Shown here: one piece after another, positions 32,922 to 44,573 of the stretch | How positions within the stretch are numbered: the first letter of the stretch is position 1 | Layout of the letters: every line of letters begins with the position of its first letter | NCBI GenBank assembly: GCA_028641055.1 | Contig: CM054061.1 | Location: 35,777,860-35,841,859, forward strand | Length of the DNA: 64,000 nucleotides | Direction of reading: 5' to 3' | Source: Alopecurus myosuroides | Taxonomy: Eukaryota; Streptophyta; Magnoliopsida; Poales; Poaceae | The notes under the pieces: generated by a model | The model's input: the letters and a program-made list of their open reading frames with translations, nothing else | Told to the model about the DNA's origin: nothing | The model's database searches: none | Program-made: the position numbers and the translations under genes

Positions 32922-33188
32922 AGGAGGGAATGCGTCGACTTCCGGAGGAGGGTATGTGTCGACTCCGAGCGAAGGATCTGTGTCAACTGTCGACGTCGAC
33001 TCCGAGCAGAGGATATGTGTCGACTCCGAGCAAAGATTATGTCGACTGTCGACTCCAAGCGGAGGATATGTGTCGACTGTCGACTCCGAGCGGAGGATAT
33101 GTGTCTACTCCGAGCGAAGGATTGTGTCGACTCCGAGCGGAGGATTGTGTAAACTCTGAGCGGAGGATATGTGTCGATTGTCGAAGTT
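32922..33188. repeat. Minisatellite of GGAGGATATGTGTCGACTCC units
   Basis: About nine units of 24-36 bases built on GTCGACTCCGAGCGGAGGAT, some with an extra GTCGACT. It abuts the cyclophilin pseudogene of copy B. The restriction-site-like GTCGAC recurs in every unit. Confidence 0.85.
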
Positions 33189-33189
33189 G

Positions 33190-33715
33190 TAGACGATGTT
33201 CTGGTTCCCAGCTTATTGATAGCCTTGAGAACAGCCATGACACCGATGACCTGGCCGAAGGCGACATACTTTCCATCCTTTCCATCGAAAGACGGACAGC
33301 GGGCCAGGGTGATCATGAACTAGGAGCCGATGGTGTCTGGCCCAGTGTTGAACATGGATAGCATGCCAGCTTTGATATGCTACTTGGAGAAATTCCAATC
33401 CTTGAACTTCTCGTCATAGATGGACTCACCGACGGTGCCGAAGTGCTTGGTTAAGTCGCCGCCGGGGCACATGAACTCGGGGACCACGTCAGTGGATCGT
33501 GTTGCCGTTGTAGTGCAAAGGCCGGCCGGCTGTGCCTTTCTCGCCGGTGCAGAGTGCACGTAAGTTCTCGGCCGTCTTGGGCACGACATCGGAGAAAAGC
33601 TCCATCTAGATGCGGCCCTCGAGGAGGCCGTTCAAGGTAATGTCGAAGTAGACCATCGGGTTGGTAGCCACCTTGCTCGCTGGGATCGGACATGACACGG
33701 CTTGAACAAATGAAT
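33190..33715 (-). pseudogene. Cyclophilin pseudogene 1 of copy B, nearly full length
   Basis: The minus strand keeps the whole cyclophilin order: a start region matching [18 protein letters not shown] (33655-33600), [20 protein letters not shown] (to about 33545), HYNGNTIH, then [19 protein letters not shown], and [20 protein letters not shown] (about 33316-33250) with FGQVIGVMAVLKAINKLG. A stop replaces the residue before MELF, and at least two frameshifts occur. Family length is about 170 residues and the remnant spans all of it. No introns are seen, which would fit a retrocopied origin. Confidence 0.82.
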
Positions 33716-33726
33716 GGGGCTGGGGA

Positions 33727-34080
33727 TCTAGCACGCCTCAATCGGAGATGATGATGGTCTTGGTGTCTTCACCGGTCATGCGGAGTTTGCTGCCGGTGGC
33801 GGTCCCAATCTTCTCCATGGCCTTTACAACATCCATGCCGCCAACGACCTGGCCGAAGGCGACATGCTTGTGTTCGAACGAAGGACAGCGGACAAAGGTG
33901 ATCTGAACTGGGAGCCATTGATGTTGGGCTCGGTGTTGAACATGATGGATTGTGCCATCCTTTATGTGCTTCAAGACGAAGTTCTAGTCCTCAAACTTGC
34001 CGCCATATATGGGCTCGCCGCCGCTGCCATACCGCTTGGTTAAAACGTCGCTAGTGCACATGAACTCGGGGACCACACAT
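33727..34080 (-). pseudogene. Cyclophilin pseudogene 2 of copy B, C-terminal two thirds
   Basis: From 34080 down: VPEFMCTSDVLTKRYGSGGE, IYGGKFED, the KHIKDGTIHHVQHRAQHQWL stretch in a shifted frame where LSMAN..NGSQF would be, then HKHVAFGQVVGGMDVVKAME, and a C terminus MTGEDTKTIIISD (to about 33738). It lies head to tail with pseudogene 1, so the pair arose by tandem duplication or double insertion. It is frameshifted. Confidence 0.8.
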
Positions 34081-34480
34081 GCATGAATAGGGTTACAGAT
34101 AGGATTGCAATTATGATATTTCAGTTGCAGGTGAAGTTGCAACTGAGATTTCTCAGTTACGACCGAGGTTGAAATTATGAGTAGGCAAATCCAGGACTCA
34201 ATCATTTTTCATATTTAAAGACTGATGTTGAAAATATCAGTTGCAATTTTACTTGCAAGGCAAAATTCTTAATTGCACCGTGACTTTCCTCTGAAAGAAA
34301 CTTGTAACTGAAAAAAAGTCTCAGTTGCACCATAACTTGCAGCTGAAAAAAACTTAGTTGCAACTAGACTTATAGCGGGGAAAAAGACAGTTGCATCCCA
34401 CTTGTAACTGGGGAAAAAATGCAGTGTAGACACTTGCATCCCAATAACCGAAGAAATCTTTCTTGCAACCCGACTTGCAA
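34081..34480. repeat. TTGCAACT-rich stretch, copy B
   Basis: Matches 25120-25519 with scattered differences. No ORF. Confidence 0.6.
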
Positions 34481-34950
34481 CACTACAAGGAAAGGGCTTA
34501 CAACATGTTTGAGCATTTTCTAATTAGTGGCATTAAAATGACACGCCAGTGATCTTGCATCAGTGCTATTCACTACCCCTGGCGTGCATTGGACAACACC
34601 GGTAGAAGAAACGTATCATTGGCATTAACTATTGCACGTCACATTTGTTAAAATTTTCAGTGGCGTTGGCACAAAAACAACGCCGGTGTCTAATCCGTAA
34701 CTTTTTTTAAAAAATTCAGTTTTTTATTGCATTTACTATAATAGCTTACTGATAATATCACATAGAATGGTAGGATAAATTATTACAGAATGTTTGTAAA
34801 ATAGAATATATCCATTAGTCGACTACTAAGAACAATATATGTGATTTCGACTAAGAAGAGTCGTCATCGTGCTGATGAAACACTGCCATCATCATCTCTA
34901 GGGTCTTGGCCGTCGTCTTCAGTGAATGATGGTGTGCGTAGTTGCACTCA
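34481..34950 (+). mobile_element. CACTA-type 5' end fragment, copy B
   Basis: CACTACAAGGAAAGGGCTTA and the GGCGT/ACACCGG words recur as in copy A, again cut by the LTR to its right. Confidence 0.65.
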
Positions 34951-34975
34951 TTGGTAAACCCCAAGAAAAAGGTTG

Positions 34976-37023
34976 TGAAGAGTGGATTCGAAAGTTTTCC
35001 CTCAGAAAAGAAACCAAGGTTGAATCGACCAGTAGGAGGACAAGCAATTTCTGAAGGTTGATTCAATTGATGTGGTAGGGCGCACTACCGGTTCAGCAAC
35101 AAAGTCGAACCTTGACAACACAATCAATTCACTTTGCACCGACGAAGCAGGGAGGTTGTCAATCTCACCAGTTTTGCTGATAATAAAGAGGTTAAATGTA
35201 TGGTGTGGAAAACAGTAGGAAAACAGTACGAAATTAGTAGTAGCAGAGTGAAAACAGTAATTGCAGTGTTTGTATTATCAGTATGAGAAAATGGACCGGG
35301 GGCCATAGTTCACTAGTGGTGTCTCTCAATAAAAGATAGATAACATATGTGGTGAAAAATTTACAGCTGGGAAATTGATAGATATTGAAACATGCATGAC
35401 ATGATGATTACCATGTGATTTATGCGGGCATTACAACAAGACTCATAGACCGTCATCCAACTTCATCTATGACTAATAATCAACCCTCAGAATATAATCC
35501 GAATAAACCCTGGGTATTAAGTTGCAAGGAACAGATAATCGCATTAAGCAAAGTGTGTAATGTAAACAATGTAAACATCGTTGTTTTCTCCCTAATGGCA
35601 ACAACATATCCTCCATCTGTCGCGTTTCCGTCACTCGAGCACATATGCAATGGAGACATGCACCCAATATCGAGCATTAATACTCCCTCTTGGAGTTACT
35701 AGCATCTACTTTGATAGAGCATCTACTAACAACGGAGATAATGCAATATCATAAATAACATACACATGAAGATAACATGATATATTGATAATCATGAGAC
35801 ATAGCATTCAATATTCACCGGATCCCAGCAAACACAACATGTAGAATTACAATAAGATGATCTAGTTCAGCGAAGAGAGAGTAAATTGCAAGTAATATGG
35901 ATGATAATATGTGATAATAGAAATCTTAAATAAAAAATGGCAGGAAGCAAAGATGTAGCAGAACACGCGGAAAACGGTGTTTCAATGTTTGGAAATAAGG
36001 CCTAGGGATCCTACTTTCACTAGAGGACACTCTCAATAATGATCACATAATTGAAAATTAAATATCTTCTCTTCACTATGCTACTCTTAACCCTCTCCGG
36101 TTGGATAACAAACACTAATCATTGCGTAAGGCTGCAAAAAACATTCCTTAAAGTAAGCATTCCCATGTCTAGTGAAACCCACGCTGTCACTATGACTTCC
36201 CTAGAAGGTACTAGACAAACACCACAATTCATAGAGGAGACACACATGATGTGCACACTGTCACCTTCACACCGCGGGATAAGGTGACTCCAAAGTTCAT
36301 ATTAATAAAACACTTGAGTAGCATAAGATGAAGAGTAACATCTACTTATTCAACTAGATTACAAATCTCACGATCACATATAGATCACACCATGGGAGAG
36401 AGAGATGAACCACATAGCTACCGGTAGAGCCCTCAGCCTCGGGGGAGAACTACTCCCTCCTCATCATAGGAGACAACAACGGCGATGGAGATGGCGGTGG
36501 AGTCGATGGAGATGGTCTTGGGTGCACTTCCCCGTCCCGGCAGGGTGCAAGAACAGAGATCTGTCCCACGAAACTTGTCGGTGGCGGCGGCGAGCTAGAG
36601 ATGTATTTTGTGGAAAAGGTCAATGTATCTAGGGTTTTCCCTTGGGGGAGTATAAATAGGCGAATGGGCGATGCCGGAGGTGGCCAGGGGGCCCACACCC
36701 CTAGGTGGCGCGGCTAGGGGGACCCGCGCCACCCCATGGTGTGGCCACCCTCTGACCCCCCTCCGGGGCTCTTTGGGACTTCTTGAAGCTTCCGGGACTT
36801 CTAAGACTTCTGCCTTTCGAATTTCCCAATTCCGAGAATATTTCTAGAACAACTTTTCGAAAACTAAAAACAGCAGAAAATAGAACTGGCCCTGTGGAAT
36901 CTTCTTAATGGGTTAGTCCAGCAAAACGTGTAAAAATGCTATAAATAAGGGAGAAAACATGTAGCAATTGTCATAATATAATCATGGAGCATTATAAATT
37001 ATAGATACGTTGGAGACGTATCA
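34976..37023 (-). mobile_element. Gypsy-type LTR, copy L2
   Basis: On the minus strand it starts TGATACGTCTCCAACGTATC at 37023. It matches L1 including the composite middle part, minus about 330 bases. On the right it abuts a further LTR piece of the same family, as if L2 had inserted into it. Confidence 0.65.
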
Positions 37024-37524
37024 CCCTCCGGTGATGATTTCCCCTCTCGACAGGGAGCCGGGGAGAACTCCAGAACCCTCCCGATCTCGGGTTGACGATG
37101 ACGGCGGCCTCGGGTTTTTTGTGTGGAAAAGTGGGATTCATCTAGGGTTAACTATCCGAGGGGAATATAGAGGCGAAAGGGCGATGGCTGTGGGGGGCCC
37201 AAGGGGCCCACACCACTTGGTGGTGCGGCTAGGGGAGCGTCTCCCTATGGTGTGGCCCTTCTATGGCCCCCCTCAGGGTCTCTTCAGGACTTTGTGGAAC
37301 ATTCGGGAATTCTAATACTTCCGGGCATCGAATTTTCCAATTCCGAGAATATTTCTAGAACAACTTTTCTGAAACTAAAAACAGTAGAAAACAGGGAACT
37401 GGCTCTGTGGCATCTTGTCAACAGGTTAGTCCCGGAAATCGATAAAAATGACATAACGTGTATAGAAAACATGTAGTAAATAACATGAAAAATCAGAAAT
37501 TATGGATAATTGTATGACGTATCA
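37024..37524 (-). mobile_element. Gypsy-type LTR fragment, copy L4
   Basis: Carries the 5' half of the LTR (element strand): TGATACGTCATACAATTATC at 37524 through CCAATTCCGAGAATATTTCT to the GC-rich leader CTCTCGACAGGGAGCCGGGG near 37060. The rest was displaced by L2. Confidence 0.6.
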
Positions 37525-39050
37525 GTCATCCCTCTTTCTCTTTTGTTTACACAATTATGCTTTGACTGGTAAATCAGGGACAAAAATAGTGAAGATAATT
37601 TGTTGTATTAATTTGGGGCTGGGCACCTCGCTGCCAGCTCTTCTATCAATTAGATAAGCGGATGAAGCCACTAGTCTAGGGGTGTGAAATGCAATTAACA
37701 AGTGAGATAAATATTCTCTATTCACGTGCTCATAAGCTAAAAACAGGAGCACAAAACATGAGTAATTTTGAAAGTTTTAAAGGTAACACATGAACAATTT
37801 ACTTTGGAGTTGTGGTTAAATACCACTTGTAGGTAGGTATGGTGGACACATTTGGCATACTTTGTCTTTGGGAGTTGGATACACAAGTAGAACTCATACT
37901 CAGTATAGGTGGAGGCTAGCAAAGACTGGGAGCGACAAATCAAGAGAGCATAATATCCATAATCATGCATAGCGACGAAAACATTATTAATCAAAGCATA
38001 AGTGGTATTACAAGTCAAAAACTAAATGATCATAGAGGCTATAAGTGATTGTTTTGTAGTCATAAACATGGTGTAAGCATGCGCCAAGTCAACCAAATAA
38101 ACCATTTAAAGGAGAACACCACATATTTATGCTTCAATGTGATAATAACAACTCATGATCCTTTCAATGGCACATTAAACACTCTCAGCTTTTTGAAACA
38201 AGTCATGCTTATAAAAATAACCGCTATACAAGTATAGTCACAGTATATACATCTAGCTTGACATGAAAAAGTATAGCCATAGTCTATACAAGCTTCTTTT
38301 TGCATCATTATAAATTCTACCACATGCAGCAATTTATTTTTCCAACAAACACCATTCAATATATGTTTTAGCAGAAAATCTCCAAATGGTACAACAAGTA
38401 AGCAACAGAGTAATCTCATAACTCTATTAAAACTAACATCTCTGAATAAGAGATGCTTGAAAACAAATAGGAGCTAAAAGGATTGCAACGGCTAGAAGAA
38501 AAACTAAGAATATGACCATAATGAGTATTCATATGGAAAAGCGAAGCCTGTCTCTCTCCCAAACAAGATTGCTATATTTATTGCAGCAAGGAACAAATGA
38601 AAACTAAACAAAAAATAAAAGACACTCCAATTAAATTTTATATGATGTGACCGAATAAAAACACAGTTTCACTAGAACTGACATGATAAATTTTTTATGA
38701 AGAAAGGGAAGCCTTGGGCATCCCCAAGCTTAGACACTTGAGTCTTCTTAGAGTTTGTTGGGATGAAAAACGGGGGCATCCCCAATCTTTGACCTTGCAC
38801 CCTTCTTCATCATATTATATCACCCTCTTCTTTTGACCCTTGAAAACTTTCTTCACACCACACTCAAAAAGTAATTTGCATTAGAGGGTTAGTGCAACAA
38901 ACAATTTGAGCTGAAAACTATTTCAGTTGCACCAAAGAAGGATATGGTGAGGTTGCAAATTTAATGAGGTTTCGAAATATTATTTTTGCTAAATTTTATG
39001 TTTTCAAAAAGAGCCACAAACATTCAAACATCTTCCTCTTTAGTTTTTAA
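37525..39050 (-). mobile_element. Non-coding interior of an LTR retrotransposon
   Basis: An AT-rich stretch with GGCATCCCCAAGCTTAGACA at 38715 and GCATCCCCAATCTTTGACC at 38782, as found internal to the LTR family above. No gag or pol frame. Confidence 0.45.
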
Positions 39051-39790
39051 AAAAGGGGGATTTTGCAAAACCCAGAAAGTCCAGGGGGTTATTCAAAAAA
39101 ATTCAATTTCCTTTCGTTTTCTTCTCCGGCCAGAAGGACGGCCGTGCGTGTCGATGCCACGGACGCTTCTACCACCTCCTTCTCGCGTTTCCGCTCGGAT
39201 AAGAGCCGAGAGGACATATTCATCAGACTCCCCCTCTCTCTTTTCCCTCCTCTTGCTCTCTGTCTTCGTCTATGTCGTAGTTCTGGTGCAGAAACCCTAA
39301 ACCTTGCCGACGGTCCCGCTCGCTATTTCTGGTACACACTCTCTCGAGCCCGCCCGTGATGCCGAGGTGCTCCACCATGTCCCTAATACCCTCCCCGCGG
39401 AGTATCGCTTCCCGAGACAGCGGCAATAGGAGGAATTGTGTCTCCATTTCAACTCGGGTTGTCACTCGTCGTAGTCAATTCCGGTGTCATCGGACGTCCT
39501 CCGGCGTCCCCGACATCTCCATCCGCCTTGTGGTGAGGTCCTGGTCCTCCAAGACCTTTCTCCCCTTTCTCAATATCCCTACATCGCCATACGCCGCCGC
39601 CCTTGTTCTGCCGCACGAAACCTCGTCGCTGGAAATATTTCGACGGCCATAGCATGGGTGCGCCGCCAACACTAGGTTCCCCACGAACCCCTCTAGCTAA
39701 TGGAACCAATGGATCGAAGCAATTTAGGACGAATCGCATGATTGTTGTTCAACAGAGGAGATCCCCTCCACCGCTGACGCAATCATGACG
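39051..39790. other. GC-rich island, possible leader or gene fragment, not recognised
   Basis: Clearly higher GC than its flanks and with CCCTCTCTCTTTTCCCTCCT-type pyrimidine tracts, as in 5' leaders of plant genes or retroelements. Open frames in several phases have no family motif. A short CATGACGTCATCACTAC stretch marks its right edge. Confidence 0.3.
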
Positions 39791-40860
39791 TCATCACTAC
39801 CACATAAAATTTTCTATTTATTTTATTTTTTGAATAAAAATTAAGCCCGACTTTCAATTAAAAATGGTCAAGAAATGATTATAAACTTACTAATTTAATA
39901 TATTTTAATTTACATATCAAAAATATAATTTTTTAGAAATGTTTAGAAAAATAAAATCTAAATGTTTGTTAAATTTTGAACATGCTTGAAAAAGTTCAAA
40001 TTTGAACGTAATTTGAATTTGAGTTAATTCATTTAAAATTTGGAAAAAATTATGAATAATTCATTAATTTTAGAAAAATACAAATTATATATCAAAATGT
40101 TAAGAAAGACAAATGTAATTCATTCCTGATATATTAAAAAAATTAAAAATTTTAAAATTGAAAAATATTTGTATGTTCATTTAATATTGGAGTACTTTAT
40201 TCAAATATTTCCGGAAAACTTCAAATAATATACCAAATTGTTGGAGTATATTGTAAACTTGAAGTTTGTGTCCAAATCATAAATATTCACCCAACTTTGA
40301 ATCTTGTCTATGTAAAAGAAGTGTTTAATCATTCCTTTAATCATGGAAATTATAAAATTCCAACTATTGGAACGCTTCAACTCCCCGGTAAATACTAATA
40401 GTGTTCTAAGATTTAAAATTCAATACGTCTATCATGACATGACACCCAACAAATTTCTGCATGAAAATAATTTGATGTGTTATAAGAAATCAAATACATA
40501 CATCATGTTTTTAAATCAACACTCAATATTTTCCAAATACTTGATCTTCCAATATTTCATATAGCTACAAGTAAAGTTAAGATCTTCAGTTACTATCCCA
40601 ATGAATAAGAATATTCTATTTCGAAAACTTGTAACTAAAGATCTTCGGTTACAAGTTCATTTCTATTTCTATTTCAAAATAAGTATCTTATGCTATCCCA
40701 ATGAATAACCATGATTCCGCTATTCTCCTTAATACTGGACTACTAATGATTTCACACCTCCTAATATCTCATAATGAATTATTAGATGGTAGAGTTGATT
40801 TAGGTTCCTTTGTCATATCTCTACACCTTCTAGCTAATTGCATGTATCCTTCTTCTCTCC
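39791..40860. other. AT-rich intergenic DNA, nothing recognised
   Basis: TTTGAA/TTCAAA-rich sequence, with the phrase AACTTGTAACTAAAGATCTT and its near-repeat around 40580-40650. No convincing ORF. Confidence 0.45.
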
Positions 40861-40867
40861 CGTCCGG

Positions 40868-40882
40868 CTTTATATAATATAC
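40868..40882 (+). promoter_or_regulatory. Probable TATA box of a gypsy-type LTR or leader
   Basis: CTTTATATAATATACG lies in a pyrimidine-rich context about 830 bases upstream of the ORF at 41701. The intervening GAAAAGTAGCCCCCAAG (about 41125) is typical of cereal gypsy LTRs. Start of transcription not determined. Confidence 0.35.
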
Positions 40883-41700
40883 GGGTTAGGGCTTACAGAA
40901 AAGGATACCTAGAAGACTACGGTAAGTTCTAACTTGGAAGGCAATAATCCACCTTCTTCTCCAAGCCGTACCACGTGGGCCGTGGTCCGGGTTCTTCTAG
41001 AATCTGGCTTTCGTGTGTCAGCTTACTGGGCCGCCTAATGGACCGTAATCCATTACCATTCAGGACACCCTGGTAATCCGGAACTTTAGGACACTATCCA
41101 ATATACCCCTAATCGGAATATATTGAAAAGTAGCCCCCAAGAAGGATTGAGACTCCAATTTGCCTTCTTTCGTCAATTTGCATTCTTTTCCGAGAAACGC
41201 CGGCGCTCGTCTTGATTCTTCTTTTCTTCAAATCGTGGTCTAACGCGGAACTCGGATTTTGGGAAAATCCGCCCTTTTCTTCCACGAGCCTTCGTGGAAA
41301 AGGAACTTCCTACGTCAGCGATAAAATCATGCTGACGTCATGGACGTTTGTGTTTCGAGTGTGAAACCCTGAAATGTATCTCTGACAGATTCTCACAGGA
41401 AACGAGGAGATAGCAATAATCACCCGTCGCCTCATTTCCCGGATTTTCCGTCGAGTGACACGTGTCAAAGATCTAACGGTCAAAAGAGCCGTTCCAACGT
41501 ATCTCAAAGGTTTTCTGGCCATAAAATAGCCTACCTCGAGCCCTCCGGCGATTGTTCTGTTCTCACTCCACCTCCTAGCCCCCAAGCGCCACTCCACCCG
41601 AGCCAAAGGTCTATTAGAGCGATCAGAGCTTACGCACGTACCACGCCGTTCTTGGAATTCCTCCATCGGGAGCTCAAGAACTTCACCGCGCCGCCCGCAA

Positions 41701-42513
41701 ATGGACTCTGGTGACTCGCCGCGCACTGTACAGAAGCTCTCGGTCTCCGTCGATATCGACGAGATCATCAATTCCATACACCCGCAGCTTGATTCCCCGA
41801 GCCGCGTCGCCGCTAGTGCACCGGAGAAACATTCCGGCGACCAGGCCCGTGAGGAAACTTCACTCGCGGACGAGAACCTGGCCGCCTCTTCCTCTGCGCC
41901 GCCTCCGCCACTCGTCCCCGAAACGGCGGAAGATAAAATCCTCCTCGTCGGGGAGGAGCTCTCCGCTGCAGCCGCCGCCACCGGAGCCGAAGACGAGGGC
42001 GAGCTTTCCGGCAATTGGAGCTGATGCAACTTGGCCCCTTCTCTTCTTCCGACAATGGAGAAGGAGGGGCTGATTGTGAAGGGGAAATGGCGGCATGAAG
42101 AATATGAATCTGAGCCCTTGCCCAATGCCGGGGAACGGGTTCTCCTGACCTCGCACGTCTCTCGAGGTACGGGAATTCCACCTTCCAGCTTTTTTCTTCA
42201 AGTCCTCAACCATTACAACATCCAACCACACAACCTACCACCAAACTCTATTCTTTATTTAGCCAGGCTCCAGGCCCTTTTCGAAGGGTATCTAGGAATA
42301 GAGCCTAGGCTAGATTTCTGGTTATATTGTTTCGGGTTTAAGCGAAACCCCTCAGAGGGCACACTCCCGACTTGCGGGACCATATCTTTTACATTGCGTA
42401 GATTCAGGGAAGATTGGTTCCCCAAGATCAAAACGCCGGAATCCGTCAAATTCTGGACGGGTTCCTTTTTCTATCACCAAGACATCATTTTTCTTGGAAA
42501 GAGATGGATTTGA
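41701..42513 (+). pseudogene. 'Putative gypsy type transposon' protein (Transposase_28-like), stop-interrupted and truncated
   Basis: The frame begins MDSGDSPRTVQKLSVSVDID with a Ser/Ala/Glu/Pro-rich N-terminal part, meets a TGA at 42022-42024, and resumes in the same frame with MEKEGLIVKGKWRHEEYESE. The family core follows: PPSSFFLQVLNHYNIQPHNL, ALFEGYLGIEPRLDFWLYCF, and KTPESVKFWTGSFFY. It ends at 42513, soon after the core, much shorter than usual. Such ORFs precede gag-pol in some grass gypsy elements. The open minus frame over the same bases (42125-41310) is a shadow. No pol follows, so only this end of the element survives. Confidence 0.72.
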
Positions 42514-43629
42514 TTGTCTACTGAATTTTTCATCAGACGCATGTTCAGCTCTCAAGAATTCTTTTGTTTGCACATGGAGACTTTTTCGGAAAATAAACAC
42601 GATACGTGGTGGCAAGGTGGGGGCCACATAGCGTCCGAGAAGTTCGAGCACACGATCATCTTTCTCGATACTTGCTGACTTCGTTAGGGGCATCCCAGAG
42701 TCCATATTTTCTTCTAATAATTTCATGGAAATACCTAGCAAGAATAAATACTAAAACGGAGAACAGTCGAGATCTTTGCTCTCCACTGAAATATTTTATG
42801 GATCCAACTAATATGCCCTGTTTTTGCAACAAAATGACAAACTAAGTTGAGCTAAATTGATCTTTTCTCTCCCGTTGCAACGCACCATGTGCATTTATTC
42901 TTGTTATGTGCTCTTCCCTTTCATTTGTTATTATGCATTCACATTTGATAGCTTTTCTTTGCTATACGAGGATAACTTTTCTTACTACATTCAGTGTTGT
43001 GTGATACCTTAAGCTTTTCTAATAATAGTTTATTATTTGAAAAAAATTATTAGGTTAAGAGATAAATCATGACATATGGTTTAGATGTCAGAAGACTAGG
43101 TAATAAATCATGACATAGCTCAGATTTAGAGTTTTATGACCGTAGTAGTACATTAGAAGTTGGCCGATTTTGCAGCAATTGCTTAAATATTTGTCGGTTT
43201 ACTCTTGGGACCAAATTAATTTCGTTTTTTCAACGTGAGCTAAATTTTTGCAATTCCACATGACTAGCTTTTCAGGTTTGTTCTTTAACTTGGCATAAGG
43301 CCGTGAAGTTCAGGGGCACCAGCATGTTCGCAGTGGCGCTAACTATATGGATGACGTCCCTATTGAAGCATTGTCGCTCTGCATCAATCATGGGCGCCAA
43401 GGTCTTCCTTAGTCTTCCCTGAGGAAGAGATCCACTAGGATAGTCACGATGCGATGTGGAAGCGGGCCGGTAGCAGAAGTGCGGATATTGCCGTGGAGCT
43501 ACATGACATGCCAAGCGGTGCTCTAGGGACAGTAGAAGAGGTGGCAACCCGGTGGGCTGTAGCCGGACTTTTTCGTAACCAACCACCTTATAAAAATATC
43601 ATTCTAATAGTGCATAAATTAGATCCATC
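42514..43629. other. Non-coding DNA between the gypsy remnant and the peptide gene
   Basis: AT-rich, with a GC-richer patch at 43260-43570 that has short frames but no recognised protein. It may hold the promoter of the gene at 43630. A minus-strand open stretch at 42741-42500 was looked at and not recognised. Confidence 0.4.
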
Positions 43630-44151
43630 ATTAAGAACAGCACCGTGCTGTACGTGATTGCTCTTGTGTCCATCGGGTGCCTTCTTGTCGTCGGACAATG
43701 TAAGCATGTTAATTAGTATTTGCTATCGTATCTTCTTTTTTTGCAGCTAGTTTCAAGTATTGCAAAATTTTCATGGATGCATCTAGTTCAATATATTTAA
43801 GAATTTTTTTTTTGTCTACTTACATATATGAGATCTATCAATATATACTGGTGTATTGTGCTTTCACAATCATCATGTAATAATACTGCATATGTATATG
43901 TAGGTCGTCCTGATGCCCGAAGCAACAACAAAGACGGCCATGCTGAGACGACTACGGTGGACTCGACAGTAGTTGAGAGCAAACTAAATTTAAAATGGTG
44001 TGTTCCTAGGGATTGTAAGGACATGGGTGAACCAAGGACTCTCCACTGCGTCTGCTGCCTGAACGATCGACTGGGCTCACCTTGTTATCATTCCATGGAA
44101 GAGTGTCAGGCACATTGCCCGCCCCTGTGGGCGCTGGAATTGCACGCATGA
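43630..44151 (+). CDS. Cysteine-rich secreted peptide, ESF1/MEG-like, two exons
   Basis: Exon 1 (about 43630-43699) encodes a hydrophobic signal peptide (KNSTVLYVIALVSIGCLLVV) and ends at a GT donor in phase. Exon 2 (43904-44151) follows an AG acceptor and restores the frame (GQ-C-RPDARS). The C terminus has eight cysteines: WCVPRDC, then HCVCC, then SPCYHSMEECQAHC. That spacing resembles grass embryo-surrounding-factor 1/MEG-like and other small seed or pollen cysteine-rich peptides. The predicted precursor is 105 aa. The codon at the expected start is ATT (43630-43632), with an in-frame stop shortly upstream and no obvious upstream acceptor. So either the start is lost (pseudogene), a non-AUG start is used, or the base is an error. 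A CACTA element begins 420 bases downstream. Confidence 0.62.
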
Positions 44152-44573
44152 ATATGATTTAGTGCAAAAATATATGCTAAGATGCACAGGGCTGGGTTTT
44201 TTTTTTTCGTTTTTCTGCCTTTCTTGTTTATGTCTTGTTTTGTTGAGTGGCTTCTTTCCAAGAAGCAGTTGGAGTTGGATTGGTGGTGAAAACCAACATA
44301 ATTGTCTAGCATGTACCAAAAGATTAAGAGAAGTATTGTCATCGAAGATGATGTGTTTAAGTCCGGAATTGCAAGGATGCGCTGAAACTCTTCGTCCTCC
44401 TCATACCACCGGCAGGTCCACGACGATGGGCACCAGGTCCGTGCACGCCTCTGGAGGATCAGTTGTCCTTCCACACGTCGTTGTCAGGGACCGAGGCGTC
44501 GAGCTCCAAGCAGCAGATAAACCTTAACTTTCCATCCATCTCTGCCAGTATGTACGCTCATGTGCAGGTGCTC
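44152..44573. other. 3' flank of the peptide gene
   Basis: Contains overlapping open frames on both strands (to about 44527), none recognised. CTC at 44571-44573 is the base triplet before the CACTA end and so the candidate target duplication. Confidence 0.4.

Larger units (their letters stand above)
33200..37023. repeat. Segmental duplication, copy B
   Basis: Same order of parts as 24690-28376. It retains both cyclophilin pseudogenes but has lost about 330 bases of the LTR (junction near 35868, at GATCTAGTTC), with a 3-base match at the break. Confidence 0.85.

Noticed and set aside
32922..33188. CRISPR-like spacing of repeats
   Set aside because: Units are contiguous and variable with no unique spacers, in a plant genome; it is a minisatellite.
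41310..42125. 271-codon minus-strand frame
   Set aside because: It overlaps the plus-strand Transposase_28-type ORF and its leader, and has no recognisable motif.
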